Shown here: positions 41,848 through 52,563 of the stretch, piece after piece
Position numbering within the stretch: the stretch's first letter is position 1
Layout of the letters: every line of letters begins with the position of its first letter
Source: Powellomyces hirtus
Lineage: Eukaryota; Chytridiomycota; Chytridiomycetes; Spizellomycetales; Powellomycetaceae
DNA: 64,000 nt
Direction of reading: 5' to 3'
Assembly (NCBI GenBank): GCA_025526995.1
Contig: JAHLKG010000019.1
Coordinates: forward strand, 186,001-250,000
Notes under the pieces: generated by a model
Told to the model about the DNA's origin: nothing
The model's input: the letters and a program-made list of their open reading frames with translations, nothing else
Database searches by the model: none
Translations under genes and position numbers: made by a program

Positions 41848-42483
41848 TTACATGTCTTCTTGAATGTATCGCTGACTTTGTACGTTCCGTTCTTCATAGA
41901 CCTCAAAACATACCTTGTGTCCGCGCTTTGACATGATGATACCGGACAGGATGTCCATGGAATCGAGCAGGACTTGAATATCCTTTCCAGATCTATCGAC
42001 CACCTGGTCCCGGTATGCATCATCAACACATGATAAGGTACTCGAGGCTGGCCTATCGGCCTTTTGGTCTATGATGGCGGCTTTGGAAAATCACAAGGAA
42101 AGAGGGATTCGAGACAATGATGCTTTTTCGTTCATCCGTGTTTCACATGATTACCAAAGATTAAAACCTTGAACTCTGATGTCTCGAATTCCTCTGCTTG
42201 TGGTGGACGAAAGTGCCCCGTGGCTGCATTCTGACGCTTGACGTCCTCTATGTTGCTGGGCCTTTGTGCGTTTGTTCTGTATGATTTTGTCCTCAACTAT
42301 GATAGCTCAGATTGGCTCGTTTGAGAAGGTGGCCCATCTTGGCACGCGATGGCCGAAGCTGACATGTTGCCGTGGGCTACCGGTATTGTCCGAGCAGTAT
42401 TCGTTATGATCAGGCTTTGAGTTCCAGTAGTGTTGAGCATGCTCGTCATACACATGTGTCATCGATATGAAGCCAGTGTCCAT
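41848..42483 (-). CDS. unresolved small gene, unknown product
   Basis: Three separate protein-like stretches lie in order on the minus strand. The first starts with ATG 42483 (MDTGFISMTHVYDEHAQHYW) and stays open to about 42310. The second (about 42168-42265) reads NIEDVKRQNAATGHFRPPQ and ends at a donor GTTTTA. The third (42060-41848) follows AAAAG and reads DRSGKDIQVLLDSMDIL to a stop. Exons 2 and 3 join in phase 0. Exons 1 and 2 do not join with a clean GT-AG intron that I can find, so the model is incomplete. I do not recognise the family. Confidence 0.4.
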
Positions 42484-42794
42484 TGCATGCTTACTCCTGC
42501 CAATGCAGAGTGAGATTTGTTACCGTTAAACGATTCACGGATTCACGCAACTATGTTCTTCTTCTGGTGATGACGAGCTTTCATCATTCAAGTTGTTAGC
42601 CACTTGCGATCAGCCACGTTTGACTTTTTGGGATGATCTCCAAGTTCCAAGTCTGGTAAATGAACGTACCGCTTGTACTTGCGTGGTACCGCGCGTTCAT
42701 CCGCTTCCGCCTGTCAGCGGCTTTAAAAACAACTTGCACAACATTCTACAACCCACTGCTACACACCTCTTTCACAACAACATTTCAAAACAAC
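42484..42794. promoter_or_regulatory. divergent promoter region before SDR
   Basis: 311 bp upstream of the SDR start, presumably shared with the unresolved minus-strand gene. No defined element. Confidence 0.3.
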
Positions 42795-44039
42795 ATGGTT
42801 TTCGGCTTCTTCGAGAAGCACTTTGAGGCCACTGACATCCCCGACCAGACCGGCAAGGTATGGCGTACAGCGCGTAACATGCGTCCATAATGTTTCCAGT
42901 ACTAATGTCTGTAACATAGGTCGTCATTGTCACTGGAGGAAACACTGGTATTGGATACGAGACTTGTTTGCACCTCGCCGAACACAATGCCACCATCTAC
43001 ATGGCCGCGCGTACAGAGTCCCGCGCCATGGCTGCCATGCAGAAGATCAAGGAGAAGAACCCCAACGCCAAGGTTCACTGGTTGAAGATGGATTTGATGG
43101 ACCTGTCGTCTGTGAAGGACGCCGCGGAAGAGTTCGCAAAGAAGGAAACCCGTTTGGATGTTTTGGTGAACAATGCTGGAATTATGGGCTGCCCTTATGA
43201 GCTGAGCAAGGACGGTATTGATGTCCAGTTCCAGACCAACCACCTGGGTGAGTGGATTAGCAACATAGCTTGGCTGCTGTGGCAAGGATTAGTCTGCTTC
43301 CGGACAATCATTAACTTGGTCTCTTTCCACTTTAGGCCACTATCTTTTCACCCGCCTTCTGGAGCCGGTGCTTACAAGCACTTCCCGCCTTCCCGACACA
43401 TCCGTTCGTGTAGTCAACGTATCTTCCATGGCTCACAAGATGGCGAACAGCTCCATGAAATTCGACACTTTTGAGAACGTCAACCAGCAGTATGCCAGCA
43501 CCTGGTTGCGTTACGGCCAAAGCAAACTCAGCAACATCCTCTTCACAAAAGCACTGGCCAAGCGTTGGGGAAACGAAAAGATCTTTGTCAACACATTGCA
43601 TCCCGGTGTTATCAACTCTGGTATGCGAAAACGTACAGGAATACATGCAAAATGAAGAGATGCTGATGCTGACGGCTCCATGTAGAACTTGGCCGAGGAC
43701 CCGCTGCAAGTTACGGCAGAGTTGTCTCTTGGTTCTACGATGTCCTTGGTTCGATTACCTTGATCAACACGTACCAGGGAAGTCTGACGCAGCTATATTG
43801 CGCAGCCAGCAAGGAGATTGAGGAGAAGAACTACCGGTATGTGCAATGCCTAACTGGACACCCGCATTATATATATTATGAATGTGTCATTGACCTTTTG
43901 ATCTTCTAGTGGCCAGTACTTCATTCCGTACGCAAAGCACTCCCAACCAACTGCGCAAGCGCAGGACGAGAAGCTGGCGGATAATCTGTGGGAGCTGTCC
44001 GAGAAGATCCTCGTCGAGAAGGGTTTCCTCAAGGTTTAA
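42795..44039 (+). CDS. short-chain dehydrogenase/reductase
   Basis: Five exons (42795-42857, 42920-43247, 43336-43620, 43686-43836, 43910-44039) give 318 residues. The Rossmann cofactor motif is TGGNTGIG, with an Arg-containing segment (MAARTESRAM) that favours NADP(H). NNAG follows, the catalytic Ser region is VVNVSSMAHK and the catalytic pair is YGQSK. PGVINS and SWFYDVLGSITLINTYQGSLT complete the substrate side. It resembles the retinol dehydrogenase/WWOX-like SDR group. The first exon ends at the first beta strand. Substrate unknown. Confidence 0.92.
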
Positions 44040-44278
44040 ACGGACTACCTTTGTTACATTATGTGGAATTTTTCGCAGCACCTCCCCTGTCTAATGTATC
44101 CTCGCATTTTTGTGCCCCCTTATTCATAGTTTTATAGTAACCATAATAATAGTCTCAATTTCTATGTGTGACAGAAAGTTTTGGGAAGCTGCACTACCGA
44201 TCCCTGGCAAGCTCACGGTTACATTGTTGAGCGAGTGCAGAAGCCTCCGCCGGTGCAGCGTGGCCCTTGACAAATGGA

Positions 44279-45782
44279 ATGGACGCCTTCCTGCAGTGGC
44301 TCGCCATAAATGGCTACCATCAGGATCTCCTTGCCCCAGCAGACTTTCCCGACACGGGTCGGGGAATGAAGGCGCTGCGCGATATCAAAGTAATAAATGG
44401 GAGCAACGTCAAATGTTTAAAGTCAAGGGATTTAACGCGCAACTATATGGTTTGTCTTGTTCAGGCTGGAGACGTGATTGTGGAAATACCCGATGCGCTG
44501 CTTTTCACGGCGACAACAAAGGCTGTGAAGGATGTAACATCGGAGTTGTGTCCGGATGCGTGAGTAATGCGAAGTTTCGAAATGCGTTAAATGCCAATTC
44601 CAACATGGTTGCTTCCTCGGCAGCACCCACCTCTCTGAACATGCTACCCTCGCCCTCTTCCTCGCCTTCCACCGACACGGACCGCACCACCCGCCTCATC
44701 CGAATTTCTCGCCGTACATGGATGTGCTGCCCACTGAATTCAGCACTGTTGGATGTGTGGGCGCGAGCCAACGTGTGCAGAGTGCGATGCCGGCGAGAAT
44801 GCGCAGGCTGTGTGATGCGGTGAAAGGGAGGTTGGATGAGGATTATGCGAGTGTGGGTGGAGGGCAGACGGTTGAGAGAAAAGATTTTGAGTGGGGGTGG
44901 ATGTGTGGTGAGTGCAAAAGGATGATTCGTGAGACATTAAAGCGTAGGAGTCTGAGTGGGAGATGTTGGATTTTGTAGTAAACACCCGCTGCATCTCTCT
45001 CACCCGCAAAACCAACAGCACCACCTCCGCTTCGTGCCCCACTATCGCTCTGGCACCCATGCTCGACCTCCTCAATCACCATCCCGCAACGACCACGACA
45101 GCACTCTACACTCCACATAAACATTTCCGGTTGACCACGCATGAGGATGTAAGGGTGGGAGACCAGGTGTTTATTAGTTATGGCGCGCATGATAATGAGT
45201 TTTTGGCGGCTGAGTATGGGTTTGTGGTTGCGGAAAATATGTGGGATATGGCGGAGGTGGAAGGTATGGATGTTGGAGTGGGAATGGGCAGTGGGGATGG
45301 AGGGGTGGTGGAGGGTGTGCTTAGGGCTTGTGGATTGGATGGGTGAGTTGGTCTATTGTCAAACCCTCTCTTTTTGATCACCAAAACTAACCAAAGCCTG
45401 AACTACTTGGAAAATGTCGGATTTTCTGTTGCATAGCGGCTATACACTGCACGCCGACCACGACCCGCCACCCCGTCTTCTCGCCGCACTTCGGATCCAT
45501 CTCCTCGCCTCGCTCAACTCCCCATCCTCAACCTCACTCCCGCGCGACATTTCAACCACATGCTGGCTGGAGCTTCCGAATCCCACAGCTGAGCAACGCG
45601 TACGTGCACGGGCTCTCGAAATCTGTGAGCGTGTACGCGATCGCGCTGTGATGAAGCGGAGGGAGTTGAATTTGAGAGAGGGAGATGAGGAGTGTGCGAG
45701 GATGGTGGATGTGGTATGGCAGAGTGTAACTGAGATTGCGGAGGGAACGATGAAAACTTTGATAGACGATGGGATAGAGTAG
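44279..45782 (+). pseudogene. SET-domain lysine methyltransferase with a frame break
   Basis: Exons 44279-44389, 44465-44559, 44624-44907, 44979-45342 and 45397-45782 follow the Rubisco-LSMT/SETD4-like layout. After the start MDAFLQWLAINGY comes the AGDVIVEIPDALL strand. FSPYMDVLP and DFEWGWMCVNTRC precede the SET core LAPMLDLLNHHP, VGDQVFISYG and NEFLAAEYGFV. The joined exons total 1240 nt, one base too many. NYLENVGF and GYTLHADHD, which belong together, are in different frames, so there is one extra base (or a sequencing error) between about 45425 and 45445. The catalytic SET part precedes the break. Intron 1 is 75 nt and stop-free. Confidence 0.75.
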
Positions 45783-46530
45783 GAAGCAGTTACCAGTGCT
45801 GTGCGCGAGTTTTCTGTTTTTGGGAAGTGATGCAGACGGCGGAACTTGCTCAGTCTTGCCGAGTATGGCATTGGATGTTTCACATAGGTGCATTTCTTTT
45901 ATTTAGCGTCAATGGGAGTTGTTATTTCCGTAATAGAATCGATAGTTGACTTCAGTTGTCACGGCTATCTCAGTACGAACCATCATTCATGATGACAACT
46001 TAAGTCCTGCACTGTGTTTGTTTGACATCTGCAACGCTCTGTATCTATCTACACAGATATTCACACTCATGCGTACTATTATTCCTGTTCAACTCTTCGC
46101 GTGGCGTAGCTTAGTCATCCGCCACAGCCTCCTCCAAGAAGCCTCATCGTTTCATCATCAGCGGTTATTCTTTCTTTCACACACCGCCACACGTCACCTC
46201 CGCCGCAACCACCTTGGCCGAGTCCAAATTCTACGAGTTTGTCAATCAAAGCCGCATAGCTGGTTGAGTCACTCACCACTGGTTTCACCCCTTCCCAGCT
46301 CTTCGTTGCATGCTGAGACCGTCAATCCTCAGCCTCGGTGTGAAATCGTAGAAAAGTGTGCTTGGGCGCCAAACAAGAAGGAAGGAAAGACAAGACAAAC
46401 CATACCATACGGAATTAGCTTATATCCTCACGCTATCCCCTTTTCGCCACCATCTCCATTTGTTTTGGAAATCTCTCACAATCCCAAAGCCCCCCCCCCC
46501 CCCCACTCCTACCAGCGTTCTCTCACAGCC
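45783..46530. other. intergenic before chitosanase
   Basis: 748 bp. The chitosanase frame happens to stay open upstream to 45946, but nothing in it looks like protein. A run of 15 C lies 26 bp before the start codon. Confidence 0.5.
46490..46504. repeat. C15 homopolymer
   Basis: Fifteen C in a row, just upstream of the chitosanase start codon, in the presumed 5' UTR. Confidence 0.9.
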
Positions 46531-47520
46531 ATGCAGGGTCCAACAATATCAACACTCTCCGCGGCCCTCCTCGCAGCCACCGCCTTCCTGTCCACCCCAA
46601 CCCTCGCCGCCCTAACCGACTGTCAAAAATCTATGGTCCAGCAACTCACAAATACGTTCGAGAACTCGCAGACACATTTTGCATTTGATTACTGCCAAGA
46701 CATTAAAGACGGGCGTGGATTTACCTGTGGAATCGTCGGATTCACAACCTCGACGCGGGACGCCTTCAATGTTGTCAGTACCTACTCTAAGGATCCAGGA
46801 TACTCACAGGAGTTTGAGCCATATCTCGGGAAGCTGTTGGAGTTAAATTCGACACAGTCTGACTCGGCTGAGGGTTTGAGCGGTTTCTGCGACGCATGGT
46901 ACACGGCGGCATCCAACCCGGCATTCCGCGCCGTGCAGGTCGCCAAAGCCGATGCCCTGTACTACACGCCCGCGCAGAAGATCGCCGACAACCTGGGTTT
47001 GACGCTAGCTATTTCCCGCGGCCAACTATACGACGCAGCAATTCAAATGGGAATTGAAAGCGACCCGGATTCCATGCCCTCTATCGTCAACCGCACTGCC
47101 AAACCCGAGGGCATGGATGAGGAAACATGGATTTCCAACTTCATGAAAGAACGTCAACGCACCCTCTGCAACCCATCTACCCCCGCAACTCAGGCTGCGT
47201 GGTGCGCATCCGTGACTCGTGTGGAGTCCTACACCCACCTCCTTGAGACGGGCCAGACCAATTTCACAGAGACATTCAAACCGCTCAATAATGACGGCAA
47301 AGAGTTTACAATCAACTGCAATCTCGATGTCTGGACGCAGTACATTCCTGGAAAGCGATACGGCGAGGAAGGCGGTTCCGGCGGCCTCAGTACTGGCGCT
47401 GTTGCTGCAATTGCGGTCGTGCTTGCGCTGCTGGTCCTGGTCGGTGCATTCTTTGTTCATCGCCGAATCCGCCATGGAACTTGGAGGCCGTTTGGCAAGA
47501 GATCGATGGTCATTGTATAG
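46531..47520 (+). CDS. GH46-type chitosanase, membrane anchored
   Basis: This single exon encodes 329 residues. A signal peptide (SAALLAATAFLSTPTLA) precedes a GH46 domain. The catalytic Glu is in NTFENSQ (residue 44) and the catalytic Asp in DIKDGRG (residue 60), followed by GFTTSTRDAFNVV and FCDAWYTAASNPAFRAVQ, all typical of the family. GH46 enzymes hydrolyse chitosan (deacetylated chitin). After a Gly/Ser linker, a transmembrane helix (about residues 287-309) and a basic tail (HRRIRHG) predict a type I membrane protein at the cell surface. GH46 is mainly bacterial, while fungi usually use GH75, so transfer or an ancient retention is possible. Confidence 0.85.
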   Translation: MQGPTISTLSAALLAATAFLSTPTLAALTDCQKSMVQQLTNTFENSQTHFAFDYCQDIKDGRGFTCGIVGFTTSTRDAFNVVSTYSKDPGYSQEFEPYLGKLLELNSTQSDSAEGLSGFCDAWYTAASNPAFRAVQVAKADALYYTPAQKIADNLGLTLAISRGQLYDAAIQMGIESDPDSMPSIVNRTAKPEGMDEETWISNFMKERQRTLCNPSTPATQAAWCASVTRVESYTHLLETGQTNFTETFKPLNNDGKEFTINCNLDVWTQYIPGKRYGEEGGSGGLSTGAVAAIAVVLALLVLVGAFFVHRRIRHGTWRPFGKRSMVIV

Positions 47521-48203
47521 AATTTCCCGAAGAGTAGAGACCGAACTCAAACTGTCCGCTCTCTGCCATCATCCGCTCTTCACATAGATAGTGAGAAGAC
47601 CACATACATTTGTCCGGGCTATCACCTTCCTGATTTTATTTCTTTACATATATATATTTTGATCTGTCATGGAATTGACGGTGTGCGTTCACGTCTACTT
47701 GCTGGCTGCCAACCCTTTGCGGTAACCTGGAATAGTACGCCAGGATCACGCGGGCCAAAGCTCCGCTCGGCGTTTCTTCGATGGATGCTACCTTGACAAG
47801 AATTCATGGGGGGACACAGGACACAGGAAGCCACCGCGGAGGTAACAAAACAGGGATTGGTATAGAATCGAAGAAAAAATTGCATTATCCCACCCACAAG
47901 AACAAGGAAAAGATTCTATTTCATTACACACACTTGCGCAACTATCAATCTCTAAGCTTCCTGCTCTCGCGTAAATAGAGTTTCCAAGAGCTCCGCCATG
48001 TCTGCCGAAGTAAGCTGTTTTTCGGCACCTAAATACAGGAAGGAAACTACACAGGATACCTGCATCGAGTTTTTGACAAAATGTCCTTTCTTACGTTGCG
48101 GAAGCCCCATCAAGGGGTCTGATTGTGGATGCGTCTCTGGTGGTTTTTCATTTTTATGTCAGTTGTGGCGGTAGCATTTTAATGTGACGGATACGCGAAT
48201 AAT
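47521..48203. other. intergenic, convergent 3' ends
   Basis: 683 bp, AT-rich, with ATATATATATTTT at about 47650. No gene seen. Confidence 0.45.
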
Positions 48204-48907
48204 TCAAAGGCAGGGTTGTAGTGCAGGCGGGAGATTGTTCAAGGTGGGAGTCGGAACGACCTTGGTTTCGAATTTGGGGATGGGGAGGTTCCGCTCCGGA
48301 TGGGAGGCGAGAGCATACGGACTGCTCTCCGCGAAATTGTGCACAGCCTTTTTCAAGAGACGCCCAGTTTCGGCCCAGTGCCGATGACGCCGTAGAGCTT
48401 CGGTGACTTGATGAGCCTCTGCGCGGATGATGAGCATCTCTGTCATGTCGGCCCGGGTGATCGGAGACACTTCAATGACACGTCGATCTGATCGATGAGG
48501 AGAAGTCCTGGATGAGTTGTGTGTCTCGCTCAGCCAACTCCGTCTTCGAACGGGCACTTACCATAGTCCTCAGCAGAATGCGTCTCCATCATCGTTACTT
48601 CTTCCTTAAAATTAACTCGCTTTCTCCGCCCAGTCACCCCTGCGTGCCGCGGTCGATACACCCCATTCTTGCCAAACCGATACTCATGTTCCGTCGCGCA
48701 CGCCACGGCCGGAGTGGGGGGTAGCGGCCAGGTAATGACTTGAGACGGATCCACAATCCCACGGGACCAAATCCGGGAGAGGGGTTCGAGGTCGGGGCGT
48801 TCCAGCTGCTGAAAGGTAGGCATGTGGTAAGAGGTGTAAGCTGAGCGGGGTTTTCCCGCCGCGTTCTTTATGTCGATCTCGATTGGGATGTGGCGAAAGG
48901 TTGACAT
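48204..48907 (-). CDS. unknown protein, two exons
   Basis: Exons 48562-48907 and 48204-48487 give 209 residues, with donor GTAAGT and acceptor ATCAG. The N-terminal half contains IPIEIDIKNAAGKPRSAY and an Arg/Lys patch (RHAGVTGRRKRVNFKEE). The C-terminal half is helical (HQVTEALRRHRHW, then RLLKKAVHNFAES) with a Pro-rich end. No signal peptide or membrane segment. I do not recognise a family. The in-phase splice joining two protein-like halves supports it. Confidence 0.55.
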
Positions 48908-50256
48908 GGTTCTCAGTTGTCAGGTCTGTGGTGGCTGTAAAGTAGAGAGAAAGAGAGAAGGAAAATATAGAATCCTTGGGATTGGGGGATGGTATTTTGC
49001 GTCTTCACCGTTTTTTTTTCTATTAGTTGTATAGTATTGGGAGCGGAGTTGCAGGAAGAGTGTATATATTGAGGGGGGGCAAAGGAGTACGAGGCTACTT
49101 TCCGTTTTATGTCTCCCCTGAGCGGGGCTTTTGAATCCGAGGTACCCCGGAGTGTGAGTAAATAACACGATCTTAAAAGGGGGCGGAGTTCAGCTGATAT
49201 GAGGCTATGAATCAGGGCAAGGGCGCGCACAATGACATGGTTTGACGAGGTTACGCTCTGTTTGTTGTGATAAGCCTCGCTTGTATGGAAACACGATCGT
49301 GGAGCTGAACAATGGAACAAAGAGCGTAGTTTGTTTACGAATCCCGCACGGTAAGGAATTCAGTAGGACACAAATATCGTCGAGTGGGGCTAGAGGACTT
49401 TTCAGATGTTTCAACACTTCAGCAACAATGGACATTCGGACAAAGGCTTACGCGATGCAGCGCCACAACAACTTGGCGCGCGAAGATGAGATATATCGCA
49501 CCATTTAGACCAATGACACCGTCGAGAATCGAAGTGGTTGGTGAGTAATGGCGAAGTATTTTGATGTTGTTTGCTTAAAAATTGAAACCAGTCACAGGAA
49601 GATGGACTGGCCACAGAGTGTAGCAAACGAAAGAAAGAAAAAAAAAAACGACACAAGCAGAAGACATGGGGGTTTCCTCCTTGATTCTTGGGGGTGAGAC
49701 AATCAAACGTTCGGGAATAAGCCTCGTTGAGTTACAGTGCGCAAGACGCACCGCAATCGCATGACTGTGCTATAACGAACCACCTGCCCCGGACCTCCCC
49801 CAAACCACCGCCAGCATACCACCACAATGGCAAGTCTTTGCACAAACGACGGCGGAGTGATGGTGGGAGACGGGGCATAGTACCCGCGGCGAGCGACAGC
49901 ACTTTCTGCCGAGTGTTCGAGGACTTTCCCCAAAGCAAATGGTTGATGTGAGAGTGGTGAGGGACTCTCCGTGTGTGTTGCTTCGAAAGCGATTTTCCGA
50001 GGTGTTCGTCTGTCTGGAAGAAATGAAAGAGGGGAAAAGGCTGGCCATCGCCGCTTTTATACTCGCCGGAATGAAGAAGATAAATGTGGCCAATGAGACG
50101 CCAACCACGTGTAGGGCGCAGTGCGCTGCGCCACGCTACGCGCTCCAGAACGGTATCTACTTCGAGGTTGCCTATCGTGAAGCGCGCTCACCAACTGCCT
50201 AGTTCCCAACCTATGTACACAGGCGAAGCGGGGAGTGCTACAACCGGGGCTTGCCC
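48908..50256. other. intergenic, 1349 bp
   Basis: Several frames of 70-135 codons occur on both strands, none with recognisable motifs. A TATAAAAG on the minus strand at about 50057-50064 could be a promoter for an unseen short transcript. I cannot support a gene. Confidence 0.4.
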
Positions 50257-51958
50257 CTACACGATGACAAGAACATGGCGATGATCAGAGATACGCCAAT
50301 ACTGAGATAACTTCCCAAGGTCGGACCGACCCATCTGTACGTACCCCTTCAGCAGTGCATACCCAGGATGCGTATCCTTTGCGTATCCTAACACCTTCAA
50401 CACAGCTTCACCCAACCGCACGCAATCTCGTTCGTCATTGTACATGTGCAGTGAAACGCGCACGTATTGACGGCCACGGAACGTGAATACGGGGATTTCG
50501 ATACCGTGTTGGTTGCGCAGCGTGTCAGATGATACTGATGTTGTCGGTAACGTATCTTGTTTTGTTGCTGATATCGATGCTAGTGGTGGAGGAGGCAATT
50601 CTATAGTAACCATACTCCCCATCATACTCTCATCCTCAACCAACAACCGCGTGCCCCAAGCCCTGCTCAACAGGCGTCCACACCACGTCGCCAATGCGTG
50701 ATTCCGCTCCACCACCTTCTCATACCCAACCCAGTCCCAAAACTTGACGCTCATGTATAACGCGAGGTACGGCGAATAGTCGGCTGTTCCTTGCCATATA
50801 AAGCGCGCGACGAGTGAGCATTTGTTGGGGTGGCCCCAGGATGTGGTCAGTGGATAGATCAGCGCGTGATGAGTGGGTGCTACATAAAGAATGGCGCAAC
50901 CTCGCGGGTTACAGAACCATTTGTGGGTGTTGGTGACGTAGAAGTCCGCATTGAGGTGGGAGAGATTGAGTGGGATCTGACCTGGGGGCCAGGAGACATA
51001 AGAATGTGATCCACGAGGCATCTCATTTTGTAGGAGGTCGAGAATGTTCATGCATGTTCTCCTTACCGATTGCGTGTGCACCATCGATCATCACCAAAAT
51101 CCCCCATTCATGGCACAGATCAATGAGTTGTTTGACACCCACCAAAATGGCCGTCGGACTAGTGATATGCTGAAAAACCGCCAGCCGAATCCTCCGCTTC
51201 TCATCTCTTCGTCTCCCCTCATTCTCCCTATCATGTTTGTCCAGATACATCCTCAAGTCTTCCAGGCCGCTCCTCCTCGTGATGGGCGAGGTCATATGTA
51301 TCGTCTCCAACTTTGCCCCACTGCGATCACACGCATGTTGTGCAGAATACAGCACGGCTGTATATGTCATGTCAAATGCAAGGATCGTGTCTTGGGCTTG
51401 TAAATCAAGCGATCTGAACACCGATTCCATCCCGACTTCGACGTTGGTGACGAGGACAAGATTGCGCGGCTCTGTGTTTACGTAGCCGGAAACGGACCGG
51501 ATGGAACGAACTATGTAGGGGAAGAGGGTATCGTAGAAAAACCGGACGGGCGAGGACTCCATAAGGAGATTCCAGTGCTGCAGGGCAGACAGAGCAGGAA
51601 CGCATGTCGCGCCGTAGGACCCGTGAGCCAGGAAACTGAATTCTGGCCGCCTTTCGACGATGCTGTGTGCATTGACGGTACTTCTTTTGGGCGGGCTGAG
51701 ATCCAGTTGTGGTTGTGGTATGGTTGTGGAAGGCGTGATGCCAGTCAGATGCGGAAAGAACAACGTTCGCATTACAACCCCGAACGGCGGTGGTCCCTGC
51801 GACGCGAAGTACGTTTCCCAACTTGTTTCGAAGGCAAAACTCGGCGGCGGTACATAAAAGGTACTTTGGTTGTTTTCATCATCGTCATCTCCGTCCTGGC
51901 CGTTTGCAGGTTCGTTGGGAAGGCAGACCCAGTGAGTTACTTTGTCGTAAAGACTCAT
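50257..51958 (-). CDS. PLP aminotransferase class V, isopenicillin-N-epimerase-like
   Basis: Two exons (51067-51958 and 50257-50981) give 538 residues. The fold-type I PLP enzyme is identified by EFSFLAHGSYGATCVPAL (entry motif), NLVLVTNVEVGMESVFRSL, MIDGAHAIG with the PLP-pyridine Asp, and FYVTNTHKWFCNPRGCA with the Schiff-base Lys. The C-terminal VFTFRGRQYVRVSLHMYND closes the domain. Such enzymes act as epimerases or cysteine desulfurase-like lyases on amino acids; the substrate is unknown. An N-terminal extension of about 90 residues is acidic. Its start codon is only 37 bp from a Tc1/mariner insertion. Confidence 0.88.
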
Positions 51959-51995
51959 TGGGGTGGAGGTTTCGGAGATCGATACAGCCCATATA

Positions 51996-52025
51996 CACTG
52001 CCCTCCAAGAAAGACGCGGACCCCC
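51996..52025 (+). repeat. Tc1/mariner left terminal inverted repeat
   Basis: CACTGCCCTCCAAGAAAGAC continuing into GCGGACCCC. It is complementary to 52469-52498 except at one base. Confidence 0.9.
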
Positions 52026-52468
52026 CTGTAGATATATTCTCAGTCACATGACTGAGAAACGCATCATCCCATTGTGGCATGAGATTCTGCAAGATGCTGG
52101 GCTCCATTGCAGCCCAGATATCTTCTACTTCTAGTTCTAGCTGCATCCAAGAGGCAGGTTTGGGTTGGAGACTACAAATACGCTGCTTCATGATAGCCCA
52201 CAGATTTTCAATGGGATTTAAATCAGGGCTGTTGGCTGGCCAATTCATGATGAAAAGTCTCCAAGTCCTTGTGACAGTTCATCTAGACACATTCTGCATG
52301 TGTGTCACCTCATTGATGCTTCTACCACTCCGACGCAAGGTTACGATAGCAGCGCGCTGCGTGGGGCTCAGGGGTGCCATGATGCATGTGCAATGCCGCA
52401 AGAGATCTTGAGATCTCTTGTCTGTCGGCATTGAACTCGTCGCTGGCAAGCCATTACATAAGCGTCTT

Positions 52469-52498
52469 TGGGGTCCGCGTCTTTCTTGAAGGGCAGTG
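52469..52498 (-). repeat. Tc1/mariner right terminal inverted repeat
   Basis: Mirror of the left repeat, with one mismatch (T for C in CCCTTCAAG). TA follows at 52499-52500. Confidence 0.9.
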
Positions 52499-52563
52499 TA
52501 AAACCAAACCGCACACAAATTCCACGAAGTGTCCAAATTTGCAGTTTTCGCCAGAGGGACCTT

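Larger units (their letters stand above)
51996..52498 (-). mobile_element. internally deleted Tc1/mariner element
   Basis: Thirty-base terminal inverted repeats start CACTGCCCT at each end (one mismatch) and are flanked by TA, the Tc1/mariner target duplication (51994-51995 and 52499-52500). On the minus strand the interior has the start of a transposase (PLSPTQRAAIVTLRRSG, a helix-turn-helix) at about 52282-52380. It is fused to the C-terminal catalytic end (NWPANSPDLNPIENLW) at about 52205-52248. The middle, with the first catalytic Asp residues, is missing. It is a non-autonomous, MITE-like derivative in the shared upstream region of the aminotransferase and F-box genes. Confidence 0.9.

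Noticed and set aside
45946..46530. 195-codon N-terminal extension of the chitosanase
   Set aside because: No protein character, it crosses a C15 run, and a good signal peptide begins at 46531.
49703..50108. Minus-strand frames near a TATAAAAG
   Set aside because: Two overlapping frames of similar length with no motif or splice support; not enough to call a gene.
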